Source of the DNA: Epiperipatus broadwayi
Taxonomy: Eukaryota > Onychophora > Udeonychophora > Euonychophora > Peripatidae
Length of the DNA: 64,000 nucleotides
Assembly: GCA_028023455.1 (NCBI GenBank)
Contig: JAQFVV010012441.1
Span: 2,105,911-2,169,910, forward strand
Direction of reading: 5' to 3'
The position numbers and the translations under genes are program-made. Under the pieces are notes generated by a model. That model did not search any database, was not told the DNA's origin, and saw nothing but the letters and a program-made list of their open reading frames with translations. This document shows positions 10,991 through 23,695 of the stretch, piece by piece (position 1 is the first letter of the stretch; each line of letters starts with the position of its first letter).

Positions 10991-11764
10991 TTACATTTAA
11001 AAATTTCCAAGTATATAAATTATACATGTATTCAATCAAATATTATAAATTTATCCGTTTAATTTGATCGTTTAAATGAAACTGTTGTGCACATATCGCC
11101 TTTTTTGGACCATCATATGATCTCATTTCCATAGCAAACTGATCATAGATAAGCTTTCAACTCGCAACTATTATATAAAATAATTGTTATTTTTTTATCT
11201 TTTTAATAATATCATCTCATTAAAAAATATAACTTGTCTAAATTTTTCATAAATATGTTATTTAAAATATTCAGATAAACTTTTTTTAAAAAACCGCTTT
11301 GTTTTCATCAACAACCCAAGTGACTTTTGTTAAATGACTTTGAGTTCATTTTAAGAACAGAAAAAGTGAAATTATTGTTAATTAGATGCCGTCTAATGGT
11401 CTCCAGAATGACCTATCATCTCTTTGATCTTTCAGGCTATTCGGGACGTGTTTATTATTAGGATGTTAGAGCACATCCGTTTCATTTGTTGATCTGAGCT
11501 CTTACTAGCCTTATCTCAAAAACCAGACTTCGTGTGCACTTATTTGGTTCGAACTTATGACCGTAGATTATAATCATTTTTAACAAACAAATATTTTAAA
11601 TAATGGAGATAAAATTAATTTATATAATGTCAACTAGATTGAAAAAACTATTAGAAGGCAGCTTAAAGCTGACTATCACTTAAAAATAATTACTTTAAAA
11701 AAACGTCGGGCTTAAACGTTTTTTGACTAAGCTTATATATATATATTTGTATACATATGTGTAT
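10991..11764. other. intergenic-like stretch, part with mixed composition
   Basis: 11290-11590 is less AT-rich than its surroundings (GATGCCGTCTAATGG, CTATTCGGGACGTG, CTTATTTGGTTCGAAC) and may be an old transposon piece. I found no coding frame or partner in the window. Confidence 0.3.
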
Positions 11765-12375
11765 CTTTTTAAGTTCTCTTATCACAGGCAAGTGAAGTTA
11801 CTAGGCTAAAGAATATCATGACAAGTGATAATATTTTTACTTGATCGTTATCAGTTTAGCATATGTAATATTTCTATTCCTACAAAAGTGAATTGTGCAA
11901 ACATAATCAACTTAGTAGACAACCATATATTATAATTATGCTTTTATTTTCATCAAATTAACTTTCGTTCAAAATTGAACCATGTCAAAATGCCTTGTCA
12001 AGATGTTACTTTAATTCTATATGTCATGTGATTTAAATTTCCTCATACTATCACTACCCCTATTGACCAACCCCAACCCTAAAAATTTTTTTTTTCATAA
12101 CTTCCAACTTTTATTTATTTTTATTTGTTTTTCGGGTTGGGGTTGATCAATAGGGGGAGCTATAGTATGAAAATCACATGACATAGAATTAATGTAACAT
12201 CTTGAGGTTCAATTTTGATTGAAAGTCGATTTGACGAAAGTAAAAGCATAATTATAATATATGATTGTCTCTTAAGTTGATTATGTTTGCATAGTACGGT
12301 TCAGTAAGAATGTGTATAAGGAAGACAATATAATGTCACAACCAAGTGCAGTAACTAGGAAATAGGGTCCCATAA
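11765..12375. repeat. large foldback element, about 610 bp
   Basis: The arms of about 290 bp mirror each other. Left-arm blocks TTATCACAGGCAAGTG, TGAATTGTGCAAACATAATC and GTCATGTGATTT return inverted as CACAACCAAGTGCAGTAACT, GATTATGTTTGCATAGTACG and AAATCACATGAC. Inner blocks CCCTATTGACCAACCCCAACC and GGTTGGGGTTGATCAATAGG flank a T-rich loop at about 12085-12130. No coding capacity, so it is a MITE or foldback type element. Confidence 0.88.
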
Positions 12376-13060
12376 TAAGTAATAATATTACTGAATGACA
12401 AACCTTTCAATAACTCTGCCTTTCAGGTTCTAGCCCACTGGTAGAAAGGTGTAAGCAAGCACTAAAGATTTGTGGATTTGCAACTGCAGTACATGATTGT
12501 CATATGAACTTTGAATCATAAAACATTTGATTATATTTTTATTCTGTCTGCTTTAATAACTGTAACTATAATAAATGATAACACTTGGCCATCAAAAAAT
12601 GTTTTCTGAATGATAAACCCTTCAAAAACATTGCCTTATATGGTTTACTCCAGTGATAGAGAAGTGAACTCATGAGCTAAGGGTTATATGGATTGCAGTT
12701 TGAATTTGTCAGTTCTAGTACGTGAATAGCACATGAACTCCAAGCAACAAACCAATCTATTACTTTTTTGCCTGCATGATTTGTTCTGCAGTTGAATAGT
12801 GGATTTAAGATCTACAAATCCATAAATCACAATTCAGATCTGTCACTTCTTATCCATAAGCACACCATGATCTTATTGATTGACCATTTAAATACTTTTT
12901 GTTCTGCACAATTTAGTTGTGGACTCAATATCTAAAGGTTTGTAAGCCACAGTTAGATTCTTCCAATTTCTCTCTATTAATGAATCTTGAGTGACAATCA
13001 TTCAGTTACTTCTTTCCCTGTGTTGTGTGCAGTGATAGAATGGAATATTCAAAAACTAGT
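12376..13060. repeat. diverged tandem repeat, about 130-212-bp units
   Basis: At least two direct units start near TGAATGACAAACC (12395) and TGAATGATAAACC (12607), about 212 bp apart. Two more related units follow with weaker matches (around 12790 and 12915). Shared segments include GTGRACTCATGAGCTA-like and TTGCAGTTTGAAT-like blocks. The GTTTGAAT segments look like degraded tRNA box B, so an old SINE tandem is possible. Confidence 0.5.
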
Positions 13061-13640
13061 CATAGATCATAGCTCAACTATGACGCTTCTAGTGCTTCAG
13101 TGTCACTTGATCTACTGAATAAAAAGACAGTTTGCCATTGTAATTTTCAATGAATTCTTTATTTTATTAAGATGCATATAACTATACATAAGAATAATTT
13201 CATGGTGTAAATTCTTTTGCATATCTTTGAACATAATAATAATAAAAACTAAGCACTGTACATTATGAAATATTTTGGACCTTCTAAAATCATTTATCTA
13301 CGCTTAAATAGAATAAAAAAATTACTAAAAACTCATTTCAAACCACAGAAATTTATGGTATTAATTGATTTAAAGTTATAATTGTACATAGTAATTAGAT
13401 TACTTAATTAATATTTTTATCATGGAAAGTAATCGTTCAAAAAAAGTGACAAAAATAAAAGTGCGAAGATATCATTGAGAAAACTTAATGTAATGCATTT
13501 TTCAATAAATGCAAATGTAATATCCTTTCAACACTTGCCAAAGAAATATATTGTTATAAATACCTGCAACAAATTAAAAGACGATGTTCAAATCCTGCGT
13601 ATCACCTAGAGGAGAATTTTACCTAACCCAGGCATTGCTG
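13061..13640. other. AT-rich intronic stretch, nothing recognised
   Basis: No supported feature. Confidence 0.4.
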
Positions 13641-15560
13641 TTCTTTGCAATGATTTTATCTGTACTTATAATACATTATATCACAATACTGAGCTTCATT
13701 AACTAGCATTGAGATCACTATCATTGCTATATCCACCAGAAGGACAATGGATTACAGTCCATATTATAATGACTCTGTCATAAATTGTCAAAAGATCTAT
13801 TTCCTGGAACCTAAAATTAATTACTGATGATACCACTAATGTTATCATAACTACTAAATACTATTTAAACAGACATATTTCTTCAATATGAGTTTTCCTA
13901 AGTTTAAAAGCATCTTAAATATAATATGTGACAATGCCACTATTAAATTTCAATCAAGAGTTCTGGTAAAACAATACTTGGATGACATTATTGCTACACT
14001 AAATATGATAAAATTTAGAAGAGACAAAATCATTAATTTATAAATTACAGAGAGAACCTAAACAACTATATGCTGTATATAATCAGCATACAATGGTATA
14101 TAAACTGAGAAGAATCATACCAAATCTATCAAAACTTGTAAAAATCAATTATAAATTATAGATAAAAACTTTCAAGGACAGTGAAATTTCTGTTCTAACC
14201 CAAGACAGTGAAACCATAACTGGCATCAATGTGGATAAAATATTTGATGATACAAAAAGAAAAGTCCTTAATGTCAAATCATGTCCACTTCCAAAATGAT
14301 GTATTAAGGTATTAGTCCAGCAAGAATTTATAATTACAACTAAAATTGCTAATGAGGTAAGTAAACTAAAATCACATACAACACTTGTGAAGATAAAATG
14401 TCAGTTGAGGTAGGCAAAAACTTAGATTACATCATAATTCCAATATATGCGATAACTAGCTCTATACACATAAAGTCACTCTCTTTAATCCATCTACTAA
14501 TATAATATTATGCATTAAAAATTAGAAAGTAGAAGATCCTATAATGAAAGAACTATGAGTAATAACAACTGAAGACATAGATCAAAGGATATTTGTAAGA
14601 ATCATTTTTTTTTTTTTAAAATAATAATCTAGACCAGCCTAAACTATATAAATCACATTATGAATTTAAAATTTTTAGGATTTTCATACCATACCATTAA
14701 TCTAGAAGTCATTTTATATGCAAAATTCAATAAGTACCCAGATTATATAGCTTACCAACTAGATTTTAAGGTGACATTTGATATTGTCAATTGAAAATAT
14801 TTGTTCTTGACCCTTAGACACCTGTTATCACAATGCCAGTATCTAGAAATAGCTATTCAAAATTTATATTACTAACTTATTAAATTCAACAACTATTTGC
14901 ATTCCTCAAAATAATTCAAATCTAGCAAAGGGATGTCATAATGATTACTATTAACATCATTATTATGGGCAGTTTATAAGGACCTATTGGTTAGACTGAT
15001 GAGCAAGCCACTGAAGGTTTTTATCCACTTCATTTAGGAGTTACAGTAATGTTTGTATCATTTGTAGATGACAATATAATAATTTATTGAGGCATTGCTA
15101 ATATTCTACTTGTTCTAAACATATTTAATAATTATCAGAAAACGACTAGATTCATATTATAGTCACAAAAATTATCAATGTGGAGCTTTTTATAAGTAAA
15201 CCAATCTCATGGCAATGTATGGGTGTTCTATCAACATTCCTTGGTATAAGTAACCAGTTAAATCAACTTGTACTTTGCAAATTTACAAATAAAATTAATC
15301 CAATCTCATTAAAGTTATTGGATCTAATAGTAAAAATAAAAATAATGAATACTCTTTTGGAAGGTACCATGGAATACAATCAACCCATGGGTGGAACCTG
15401 CTAAAAGTCACAATAAATAAAATATCAAATAATAAAATTGTATGTTTGGGGTACATCCTCATGACTGCAATCAATCAAAACAGCCTGCTATCCAATTTTA
15501 AAAGTTGAATTAAATTTAATTTGCCCAAAATCTTCTCGTTGCATTTAAAAGCCAAAGCTT
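13640..15560 (+). pseudogene. decayed L1/Tx1-like LINE reverse transcriptase
   Basis: Broken frames carry peptides that look like an old ORF2. A DYIAYQLDF..TFDIVNWKYLF block near 14730-14810 resembles LINE motif A (IDFEKAFDSVNWxYL). A FVDDNIII block near 15060-15080 resembles the FADD box. Upstream fragments such as LVKQYLDDIIATLN (13970) and DSETITGINVDKIFDD (14200-14255) read as coding-like but unidentified. Many stops and frameshifts are present. The L1/Tx1 label rests on motif likeness only. Confidence 0.4.
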
Positions 15561-15939
15561 ATATTGCAACTCTATGAAATCATTGTATCAATGCAATACC
15601 ACTACCAATACATTTACTAAATATGTTGCCATATTCCAGAAAAATTTGCCTAACTGATTATTTTTTTCAAAATTTAGATGTGATAGATCAATTGAACATA
15701 AGTTGATTTGACACACTTTTATTAAAGAGCCTAAACAAACTATATATCAATCAAAATCCTCTTGGATAATACTAAATATAGTTTATGTATACCTCAGTCT
15801 TGGTCAAAATTCTTGTTTAATCTCTTCAAGAATTATTCTAACTAAACAATATCACATTGACAAATGTAATTTGTCATTAATATAACATGTAGTCTCTGTA
15901 ATACACACACATTGGACTTACTGTACATTTTTCATATAT
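15561..15939. other. AT-rich intronic stretch, nothing recognised
   Basis: Possibly trailing parts of the decayed LINE to the left. No clear motif. Confidence 0.35.
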
Positions 15940-15944
15940 AATTA

Positions 15945-17575
15945 GGTTCTAATTACTTAGCCAAGCTTGGCCACCTGTTAGCATTGTTGCCAGTCCAAAA
16001 GAGCTACAAATGCCATTTACGCAGCCTACACTTACAGCTAAGATAAACAGTTGTGTTTATCTTAGCCATTAGCAGGCTGCTTGAGGGCATTGCACAGAAA
16101 TATTATTGCCTGTTTTGTGCTTCGTGACACTTTATGTGAATTCACAAAATTCACTGGTCACTACCATATCATCTGATGGTGTTTGGATTTTAAGTTGCCA
16201 CAAGTTTTGATATCTCCATAGCAGAATAATTTCATTTCTACTTAAAGCACACAGTCTGACTCACTAAGAATTGCCACACCATCCCCACACTTCCCTACAC
16301 AACTTGGAATGTGCAAAACATTGGGAAATTGTAGGGCCAAACATGATTTGGTTGAGCTCATGCAAAAACTCACACTTTCATGAGAAATTATACAAGACAA
16401 ATAAAATGGTGCACAAATTGTGCCATTTACTGATATCAGTCAGGCTCCTGCAATCGAAGGTATTTGATTCCTAAAAATAAAATATTAAAGACATAGTAGG
16501 AAAAAATAAAAGGATCCAAAAATATCATTAATAGCAAAAGTTCTTTTTAAAAAGGGCAAAATAGAAATCATGTAATACAAATCGCCATATTATAGCCAAA
16601 AAAAAAAAAGGCACTGTATTTTAAACATGAAAAAAGAAAATAAAAGTTATAAAAGTCTGAAGTTTTGAAGTTATTGTAATTTTTGGGGGGTGGTATGTTG
16701 AAAGGATCAAAAATGTAATTAATAGCAAAAGTTTTTTTTTTTTCATATGTCATAGCATCGGCTGGGACGCGAACCCACACCCGTCTGCAACCAACTACTT
16801 GCTTCCAAGGTGGGTGCGATGACCTCTCGGCTAACAACGCTTGACTTAATAGCAAAAGTTGTTTTCAAAAATGGCAAAAATAGACATCGCGTAATACAAA
16901 TAGAGCCAAAAAAAATTGCCATATAGTCATCATCTTTTTTTTTTTTTTAAAAAAAAAAAGACAATGAAAGTTGAAAAAGTCTAAAGTTTTGATCCTATTT
17001 TAATTGTTTGGGGGGAATGGGTTGAGAAATACTTTGTCTTCACTGAGACAAAAGATAGAGACAAAAGTAATTTTTGGTTTGTTTTTATTTTTTAAAAAAG
17101 TTAATAAAAATTGGTTTTAAAAGTTGCAGTATATCAGTAGTATACAAATAAATCCCTCAAAAAAATCACCATATAGACAAAAAAAAAAAAGTGGCCATAT
17201 TTTTTTTTTTAAAAAAAAAAAGAAAACGAAAGTTGAAAAAGTCCAAAGTTTTGATGTTATTTTAATATTTTTTTTTTGGGGGGGGGGGGTTGAAAAATAC
17301 TTTGTAAAAGTTAGAGACAGAAGTTATTTTTTGTTTGTTTTTATTTTTTTTAAAAAGTAATAATAATTGATATAAAAAATAAAAGTTAAAGCCAAAAAAA
17401 ACCCCCTAAAAATGAAATTTTAAAGACAGAGTAGAAAAAATTAAAAGGATCAAAAAAAGTTGCTGTATTTTAAAAATCGTGGCCCAGTAACATTGCATTG
17501 TATTGTTTTAACTGGCAACAGTGCCATCAAGTGACCAAGCCTGGGTAAGTAAATAGTACCTATAATTATTTTTGC
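15945..17575. mobile_element. composite element with inverted ends, about 1.6 kb
   Basis: The left end (ATTACTTAGCCAAGCTTGGCC, then GCATTGTTGCCAGT, 15950-15994) is the imperfect inverse of the right end (ACTGGCAACAGTGCC, then CCAAGCCTGGGTAAGTAA, 17509-17555). The interior holds a small hairpin at 16000-16110 and two or three diverged internal repeats with long A, T and G runs (16490-16560, 16700-17040, 17100-17460; shared AAAGTTTTGATSYTATTTTAAT). A family C SINE is inserted at 16734. No transposase frame was seen. Confidence 0.5.
16734..16847 (-). mobile_element. tRNA-derived SINE (family C), copy 2
   Basis: Minus-strand copy with its A tail at the left (T run from 16734), then CATATGTCATAGC, GGGACGCGAACCCAC (box B inverse) and GACCTCTCGGC (box A inverse). 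It is flanked by the exact 13-bp target-site duplication AATAGCAAAAGTT at 16721-16733 and 16848-16860. Confidence 0.92.
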
Positions 17576-18764
17576 CCCTAAGAGCCTTTGCTTTCCAAAA
17601 TAGAACAATTAATCTTAAACAGATGCTTCAAAGACAGATTTTTTTTTTAATTCTATAGTACATATGTTTACATCAATTCAGTTAGCTTGATGTTTCTTAG
17701 TCATTGATGACAAAAATAAAGTGTATTGAAAAAAATCAATATCATGTGATCTGCAACATACAAAAATGCTATTAAGTATTTTTTAAACAATATAAAACAT
17801 GACCAACTGGAATTTTAATAAGCTGTAAAATTACAATTTAAAAACAATGCCATGAAAATATAAATAGTCCTGTCAATATCATAGAAAAGAATGATAAAAT
17901 AGAAAAGAGAATGCCAAAAGAAATTGAAGAAAAAGTAATTATATCAATCTTATAAAAAAAGATATAAATAAAGATTAAAAACAATTTCCATTTAAAAGTA
18001 TATGTTTTGCCTATCGCCATCTATAGTACAATTAAAGTAATAAAAATAATAATTATTTAAAGCTTTAATAATACCAAATTCATTCAATCATAAAAAGTTT
18101 TATAAAAATTTATTGTTTCTCAGTAATTAACTTTAGTAGTGTGGATTAATAACACAAACATTAAAATATTGGAGAATATGTAGAAATCTGTATTATTGAA
18201 AGTAATACATTTATCATAAAATTATAAATAACTTTTGAAATGCTAAACAGAGTGGCATTGTATATCCTATTTGGTTCGCTGTGATATTGGTATAGGGAGA
18301 TGTTATAATCATACCTTTAATCTGGATTTCATCCAGACAACATTTTATTTTATTTTAAAATTAATTTAGATTTTAGTTTATCACTGTGTACATAGATGTC
18401 ATGGTACAATAGAAACTTTTCATTTTTATGTTTATCAAGAATAAAATAAGTTTTAATTTAATATGAAAGCTTACTTTTGAATTTCAAATACATTTTTATT
18501 TATGCCAATCATACTTTTATTATTAAAAATAAAATATGTTTAATTTTTGTATGTACTAATATTTTTAAGGATTAAAATAACTCACATAGTGAAAGAAATT
18601 GGAGGTTCAGACATAAGGCTTTTTATTTCTTATTATAACTTAAAACTTCATAAATTTTAAATTATTTTATTTTTATAAAACCTATTTTCTAACCTTTAAA
18701 ATATTAATTATTATACAAAATAATTTAATTTTCTATAAATCAAATTGAAACTAAAAACTATATA
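17576..18764. other. AT-rich intronic stretch, nothing recognised
   Basis: Extreme A/T composition. Open frames here are short and low-complexity. Confidence 0.45.
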
Positions 18765-18846
18765 CTGATGCCAGAAGACTTGTGCATAAAATCTCTATCT
18801 GGATGCCAGAAGACTTGCGCATAAAATCTCTATCTAGTGCCTACTC

Positions 18847-18905
18847 ATCCAATATCCCCAGACTAGTTTCTGGCTTGTGGCCTTCGTCAGTGAGGAGCTT
18901 TGGAT
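18847..18905 (-). ncRNA. hammerhead ribozyme, family A copy 1
   Basis: Minus strand: core CTGACGA, helix II GGC(CACAA)GCC flanked by A-A, then GAAAC-TA-GTC, where helix III is A-T plus C-G with a 2-nt loop and GTC is the cleavage triplet. Lower helix I is TCCTCA/TGGGGA (one G-T pair). After an internal loop, the upper helix is ATCCAA/TTGGAT, perfect. Confidence 0.85.
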
Positions 18906-19301
18906 CTGAGAGCACTGCACCTAGATCTTAGGATCTAATTTAACCCTCCAGCAACCACCTTTTATCTCTACTTAACTACAGAACTATGAGTCTAAAATTA
19001 AAAACACAATAAAATTTACAATCCAAGCTTATTTGCTTATATAGTCATATAGGTCTGAACTCAGTTCAGTACCCATATATTTTTTGTGTCTTTGGATCTG
19101 TAATAACCATAGCCACCACTATCCTATTAGGCAGGATTGGTATTAAACCACTAAGCATCCCATGATCACCATTTCTTATGCTTGCTCATACCTGTTTTAA
19201 AACGGGAAAACTCTCCATACAGTAGTGCCACTCAGTGCAAGCCAGAATAATCAATGGATCCCAGAAGGCTTGTACATAAAATTCCTATCTAGTGCCTACT
19301 T

Positions 19302-19360
19302 ATCTAATATCCCCAGACTAGTTTCTAGATTGTGGCTTTTGTCAGTGAGGAGCTTTAGAT
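19302..19360 (-). pseudogene. decayed family A hammerhead
   Basis: Same layout as the previous copy, but the core reads CTGACAA (conserved G8 changed to A) and helix II is damaged. Predicted inactive. Confidence 0.75.
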
Positions 19361-19826
19361 CTGAGAACACTGTACCTCGATCTTAGAGTCTAATGCAACC
19401 CTTCAGCAGCCACCTTTTATCTCTACTTACTACAAAACTATGAGTCTAAAATTGAAAACACAATAAAATTTTCAGTCCAAGCTCATTTGCTTATATAATC
19501 ATATAGGCTTGAACTCAGTTCAGTACCCATAATTTTTTGTTTTTTTGGTTCTTTAATAACCATAGCCATCACTATTCTATTAGGCAGGATTGGTATTAAA
19601 CCAATAAACATTAAATGATCACCATTTCTTATGCTTGTTCATAACTGTTTTTAAAACAGACACATGAGTAGGCACTAGATAGGGATTTTATGCACAAGCA
19701 TTATGGCATCCATTGATTACTCTGGCTTGCATGAGTGGCACTACTGTATGGAGAGTTTTGCCTGTTTTAAAAACAGTTATGAGTAAGCATAAGACATTGT
19801 GATCATGTGATGTTTAGTGGTTTAAT

Positions 19827-20376
19827 AACTATATATATACAAAAATTAAAACTAAAACTTTAAGCTTGTCTTAATTACATTTAATCTTCAAAAAGATAAA
19901 TTGAAAATATTTTTAAATAGTTTTTAATAAAAATATAAAAAGATAGCAATGATTATAAGTAAATGTTGTTATTCTTTTATTAGAGACTCATTATAAAATA
20001 AAATTTTATCTAATCTGATTTTAAATGGTTTAAATCAAAAGTATCTGTATATAGGCCATATGTCCAGAAATCCTGTTAGTAATGTTAGACCTATATTCTC
20101 TTTAAACTATTATATACTATAATAAAAGATTCTATTTCTTATTTTTTATTATCGAACTTTTATTCCAGTACTAATTTATTTCTTTTATTTATCTTGATCA
20201 ATTTTAATAAAAGTCATTTTCTTAATTCCAATAAGCAATCTTCATTATCCCCAATATAAACAAAAATTATAAAATCTTTACTTATTTTACTTCCTTCACC
20301 TTTAAATACCTTCCACTCTCCATACAATTTATCTCAATCCATTTACAATATGCTACACTTCAAAAAATAAATGATG
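19827..20376. other. AT-rich intronic stretch, nothing recognised
   Basis: No supported feature. Confidence 0.4.
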
Positions 20377-20392
20377 AATGCACTTTTCATTT

Positions 20393-20491
20393 TTTTCCCA
20401 TATGTCATAGCATTGGCCGGGACGCGAACCCACAACCGTCTGCAACCAACTACTTGCTTGCAAGGCAGCTGCGATGACCTCTCGCTTGACA
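20393..20491 (-). mobile_element. tRNA-derived SINE (family C), copy 3
   Basis: Minus-strand copy, very close to copy 2 (GGGACGCGAACCCACAACC, GACCTCTCGC). Exact 16-bp target-site duplication AATGCACTTTTCATTT at 20377-20392 and 20492-20507. Confidence 0.93.
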
Positions 20492-20507
20492 AATGCACTT
20501 TTCATTT

Positions 20508-21120
20508 CCACATCGATTACAATTACAGCCAACATTTTTATTTCATGTTTGCGTTAGTTGCCTGTTCTTAAGTTCTCTTTAGTGTTATCTAACAGCCTTT
20601 CATATTTTATATATTTTTTACTCTTAATTAACTCCAAACTATTTTTTATTTATATTTTCTACAACTCTACTTCATTTACTTTAACTAATTTATCATTTCA
20701 GTTTCTTATTCCTCATAATTATGATATAGTCTATAGATATTTATCTTATCTTTAAATAAAAGTCAATTCTTTGGCTTCTAACTTTGCATATTGTAAAATC
20801 TTTCTTAACTCAAGTTGCTAGTTGTTCTCTCCAGATAATCCATTATTTTCATCTATCTATTTTCCATTTGTATTGTGACAGTATAAACATTACCTATCCA
20901 CCTATTACATATCGGTAGAATCATTGATTGAATTTCCAGCTTTTGTAGTAATAAATACGCATTTTCTTATTAAAAAATTTATAAAATCTTAAATAAAGAT
21001 TATAAGAATTAATAAACTCAAAATAAATACACATAAATGTATATAGAGAAAAGCTGTATTTAATCCTAATATTATGGTATGGTAAGCACGCTTTCAGCTA
21101 TCTGGTAGTCATAGTAATAG
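20508..21120. other. AT-rich intronic stretch, nothing recognised
   Basis: Short frames here are hydrophobic low-complexity translations with no recognisable family. Confidence 0.4.
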
Positions 21121-21122
21121 TT

Positions 21123-21266
21123 GTCCAAGGAACTTATGATATTTATCAAAGAATAAACAAGATGGAGATTTGCATAAAATGTGAATAAAGGATGTAAATA
21201 AGTTTATGCAAATTTCCGTCTTGTTTATTCTTTGATAAATATCATGAGCTCCTCGGACAATGTTGG
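21123..21266. repeat. foldback, arms about 60 bp
   Basis: TGTCCAAGGAACTTATGATATTTATC on the left returns as GATAAATATCATGAGCTCCTCGGACA on the right. The inner arms around CAAGATGGAGATTTGCATAAA flank a short spacer. Confidence 0.85.
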
Positions 21267-22450
21267 AGAAGTTTAACACGATGAAATGCACAGTTGTTTC
21301 ATTAAATTTTCTGCTTTAAAAGATAAGAAATTTGGTATTATAAATAATAAAATAATATCTAGAGTTAATAATTATTTATGCGTTAACTTTAAATATGAAA
21401 ATCACTAAAAATATTATAAACTTGGAATAAACTCCAATATTTGTAAAAGCTTATTCTTCATTAGATAAATGAGTTCATTCAATATTTATAATCATTTTTA
21501 TGTAAAAATAACTTAATAAAGTAAACATTTTGGTTTAAAAGTAAAGTGTAAAACTTAAATTATTTTTTTAAGTTAACTAAAATTGTAATTGGATTATTTG
21601 GGGATTTAATTAATCTGGTTCTGATAATAAATGGCTAAAAAAATAGGTCTGAAGTAGAAAAGCGAATTTGTGATTATACAAGAAATATACATTTAGCCAG
21701 TTAATAAAATTGTAAACAAAAAACAATGTGGGATTATTGAATAATGATTTTGATATTTGATCTCAATTGCGTCATAAGCTGAAAAACAATAATGATCTAG
21801 TTTAGAATATTAGAGACAATCATTATTCGAGAATTTAATAGTTACCTACTAATTTCGTGCTGGCAACGTTTGGCAAATAAAATTATAGCAAGTAAAGATT
21901 CATTCTGAAATTTACAAATAGATGCTGTAAAATAAGAAAATGTCGGTAATCCATTTAAAAACTGAAGCGGTGCTTCATTATATAACAGGATGGAAAACTT
22001 ATCTACATTTCTGCAAGTATCAACATATGCCACTAGATATATCAATTAGACAAGTTATGATAAATTTTGATAAAGTGTAGCCTTATGAACCCTCTAATAA
22101 AATATTTCAATGTTTTGAACCTGCCTTCTTTTTTATGATGTTATTGATTGAATGTAAAATAGCTACTTTCAAAATCTTCATGTGAAAGTTTAATAGAGTT
22201 TTAACCATTGAAAAGAAAAATCATTTTTAAGTGATAGTTTTGACAACATAAGGACAGCACACAAAATATTCTAGTGTGTGCATGCAAAGAATTTGAACAT
22301 ATATTCAACAATCAAAAAGTTGTACACAAACTGAACTTCAAACCTTTAAAATCCTAGGTCAGAACATTTATATTTATTTGCTTTAATGAAGTTTTGTTGA
22401 CAAACCTTGATTATAATATAATAACATTATTTACTGTATTGGAACAAACA
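21267..22450. other. AT-rich intronic stretch, nothing recognised
   Basis: No supported feature. A 10-nt G-rich run lies at about 22467. Confidence 0.4.
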
Positions 22451-23039
22451 TGTATATAAGGGATTGGGGGGGAGGGTTTATGTTGTGTTAATAGCATCAT
22501 CATTGTCATGGTCAAGTTTTTAGAAAAGAACCATTAGATCTCAAATAGAAATGAGATTGAGCATGAAGTAAAGAACAAGACTGAGTGTGAAGTAAAAAAG
22601 CCATCACTCATATATATTTGATAGTTGATTATTCATAATTCATGAATTAGCAAAATGTGTATTTTCTTCAGTTTTATTATTAACTGATTTCAAGTTGATA
22701 TTAAAAGAAAAAGATAAAATTAAGTGGTCTCCACAAGGCTGGAATTATTTGTGCTTCATCATCTCTATTTAAACCAGTTGGTCTTTTTAATATTTCAATT
22801 GACTCCCTCATCTTTCTCAAATCATACTTATCCAAATTAGAAAATATTTTAGTGATATCAAAATTAGGTTTGTGACTAATTTCTAAAAAAATTGAAGTAA
22901 ACACTGATGTATTTAACTACTGATTGAAAGTATTTTGTGCTTCTTAATTCTGATATTAATTAATCAATTTGATTGACCTACATAGCTTTTTGAGTACTGT
23001 AGACATGAAATTTCATAGACATTCTGGTATTCAAAAGTA

Positions 23040-23357
23040 TCACATGATCAACATCTCATATTAGCACATAATTGGTGTAAACAAAGGCAAAACTCTCCAT
23101 ACAGTAGTGCCACCCTGTGCCAAACAGAGTAATCAATGGATTCCAGAAGGCTTGCACATAAAATCCCTATCTTAAGATCTAGGTACAGTGCTCTCAGATC
23201 CAAGGCTCCTCACTGATGATGGCCACAAGCCAGAAACTAGTCTGGGGATATTGGATGAGTAGGCACTAGATAGGGATTTTATGCACAAGCCTTCTTACAT
23301 CCATTGATTACTCTGTTTGGCACAGGGTGGCACTACTGTATGGAGAGTTTTGCCTTT
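23040..23357. mobile_element. family A hammerhead repeat nested in Penelope-like element
   Basis: Exact 13-bp target-site duplication GTATTCAAAAGTA at 23027-23039 and 23358-23370. The 318-bp insertion has inverted arms (CAAAACTCTCCATACAGTAG on the left, CTACTGTATGGAGAGTTTTG on the right). It carries one plus-strand hammerhead. The flanking Penelope coding sequence resumes on the other side, so the insertion is younger than the host element. Confidence 0.9.
23198..23256 (+). ncRNA. hammerhead ribozyme, family A copy 2 (best core)
   Basis: Core CTGATGA with T at 10.1 pairing A at 11.1, giving a 4-bp helix II TGGC(CACAA)GCCA. Then GAAAC-TA-GTC. Helix I TCCTCA/TGGGGA, then internal loop GGC/TA, then ATCCAA/TTGGAT. 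All helices are formed and all core residues are present. Confidence 0.88.
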
Positions 23358-23695
23358 GTATTCAAAAGTACTCTGTCTTTAGGTTTATGGGAGAAATCAC
23401 TAATTTTCTTACTAGTGGAAAAATAGTCTTTATGTTAAAATTAGATAGTCTTCTGATCTTATCAGTGACTCCTTTAATATAAGGTAAAACAACTCTATCA
23501 CTAGACGAACTGACAATTTGATCATTCTTTATAGTGTCAATACGATGTGAAGCTTTATATATGTTTTTATTGTAACCATTAGAAAGTAGAATATTTACAG
23601 TTAGTATCATTTCTTGAGCAAAATAATCTTTATCAAACAAAAAATGTTCTCTTTGCAACAGAAATTTATATGAACAGAATACTGATAACAATTAA

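Larger units (their letters stand above)
18765..19826. mobile_element. hammerhead repeat family A: minus-orientation tandem array with inverted right arm
   Basis: Minus-orientation units run head to tail with a period of about 455 bp (GGATGCCAGAAG at 18801, GGATCCCAGAAG at 19256). From about 19664 the sequence turns to the opposite orientation (GAGTAGGCACTAGATAGGG) and ends GTGATGTTTAGTGGTTTAAT. Flanks AACTATATA at 18756-18764 and 19827-19835 are a likely 9-bp target-site duplication. The unit includes the hammerhead, a 'CCTATTAGGCAGGATTGG' segment and a terminal CATCACATGATCACC block. It has no coding capacity. Confidence 0.85.

Noticed and set aside
14994-15020. CTGATGAGC string as another hammerhead
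   Set aside because: No GAAA after a short helix and no helix I partner. It lies in a decayed LINE coding region.
20353-20571. Overlapping frames on both strands with a cysteine-containing peptide
   Set aside because: They are translations of a family C SINE with its flanking TSD. The same peptide appears in other SINE copies.
23040-23357. Classical DNA transposon (MITE) reading of family A
   Set aside because: Although it has inverted ends, TSDs vary from 9 to 14 bp, copies contain head-to-tail multimers, and no transposase-like relative is seen.
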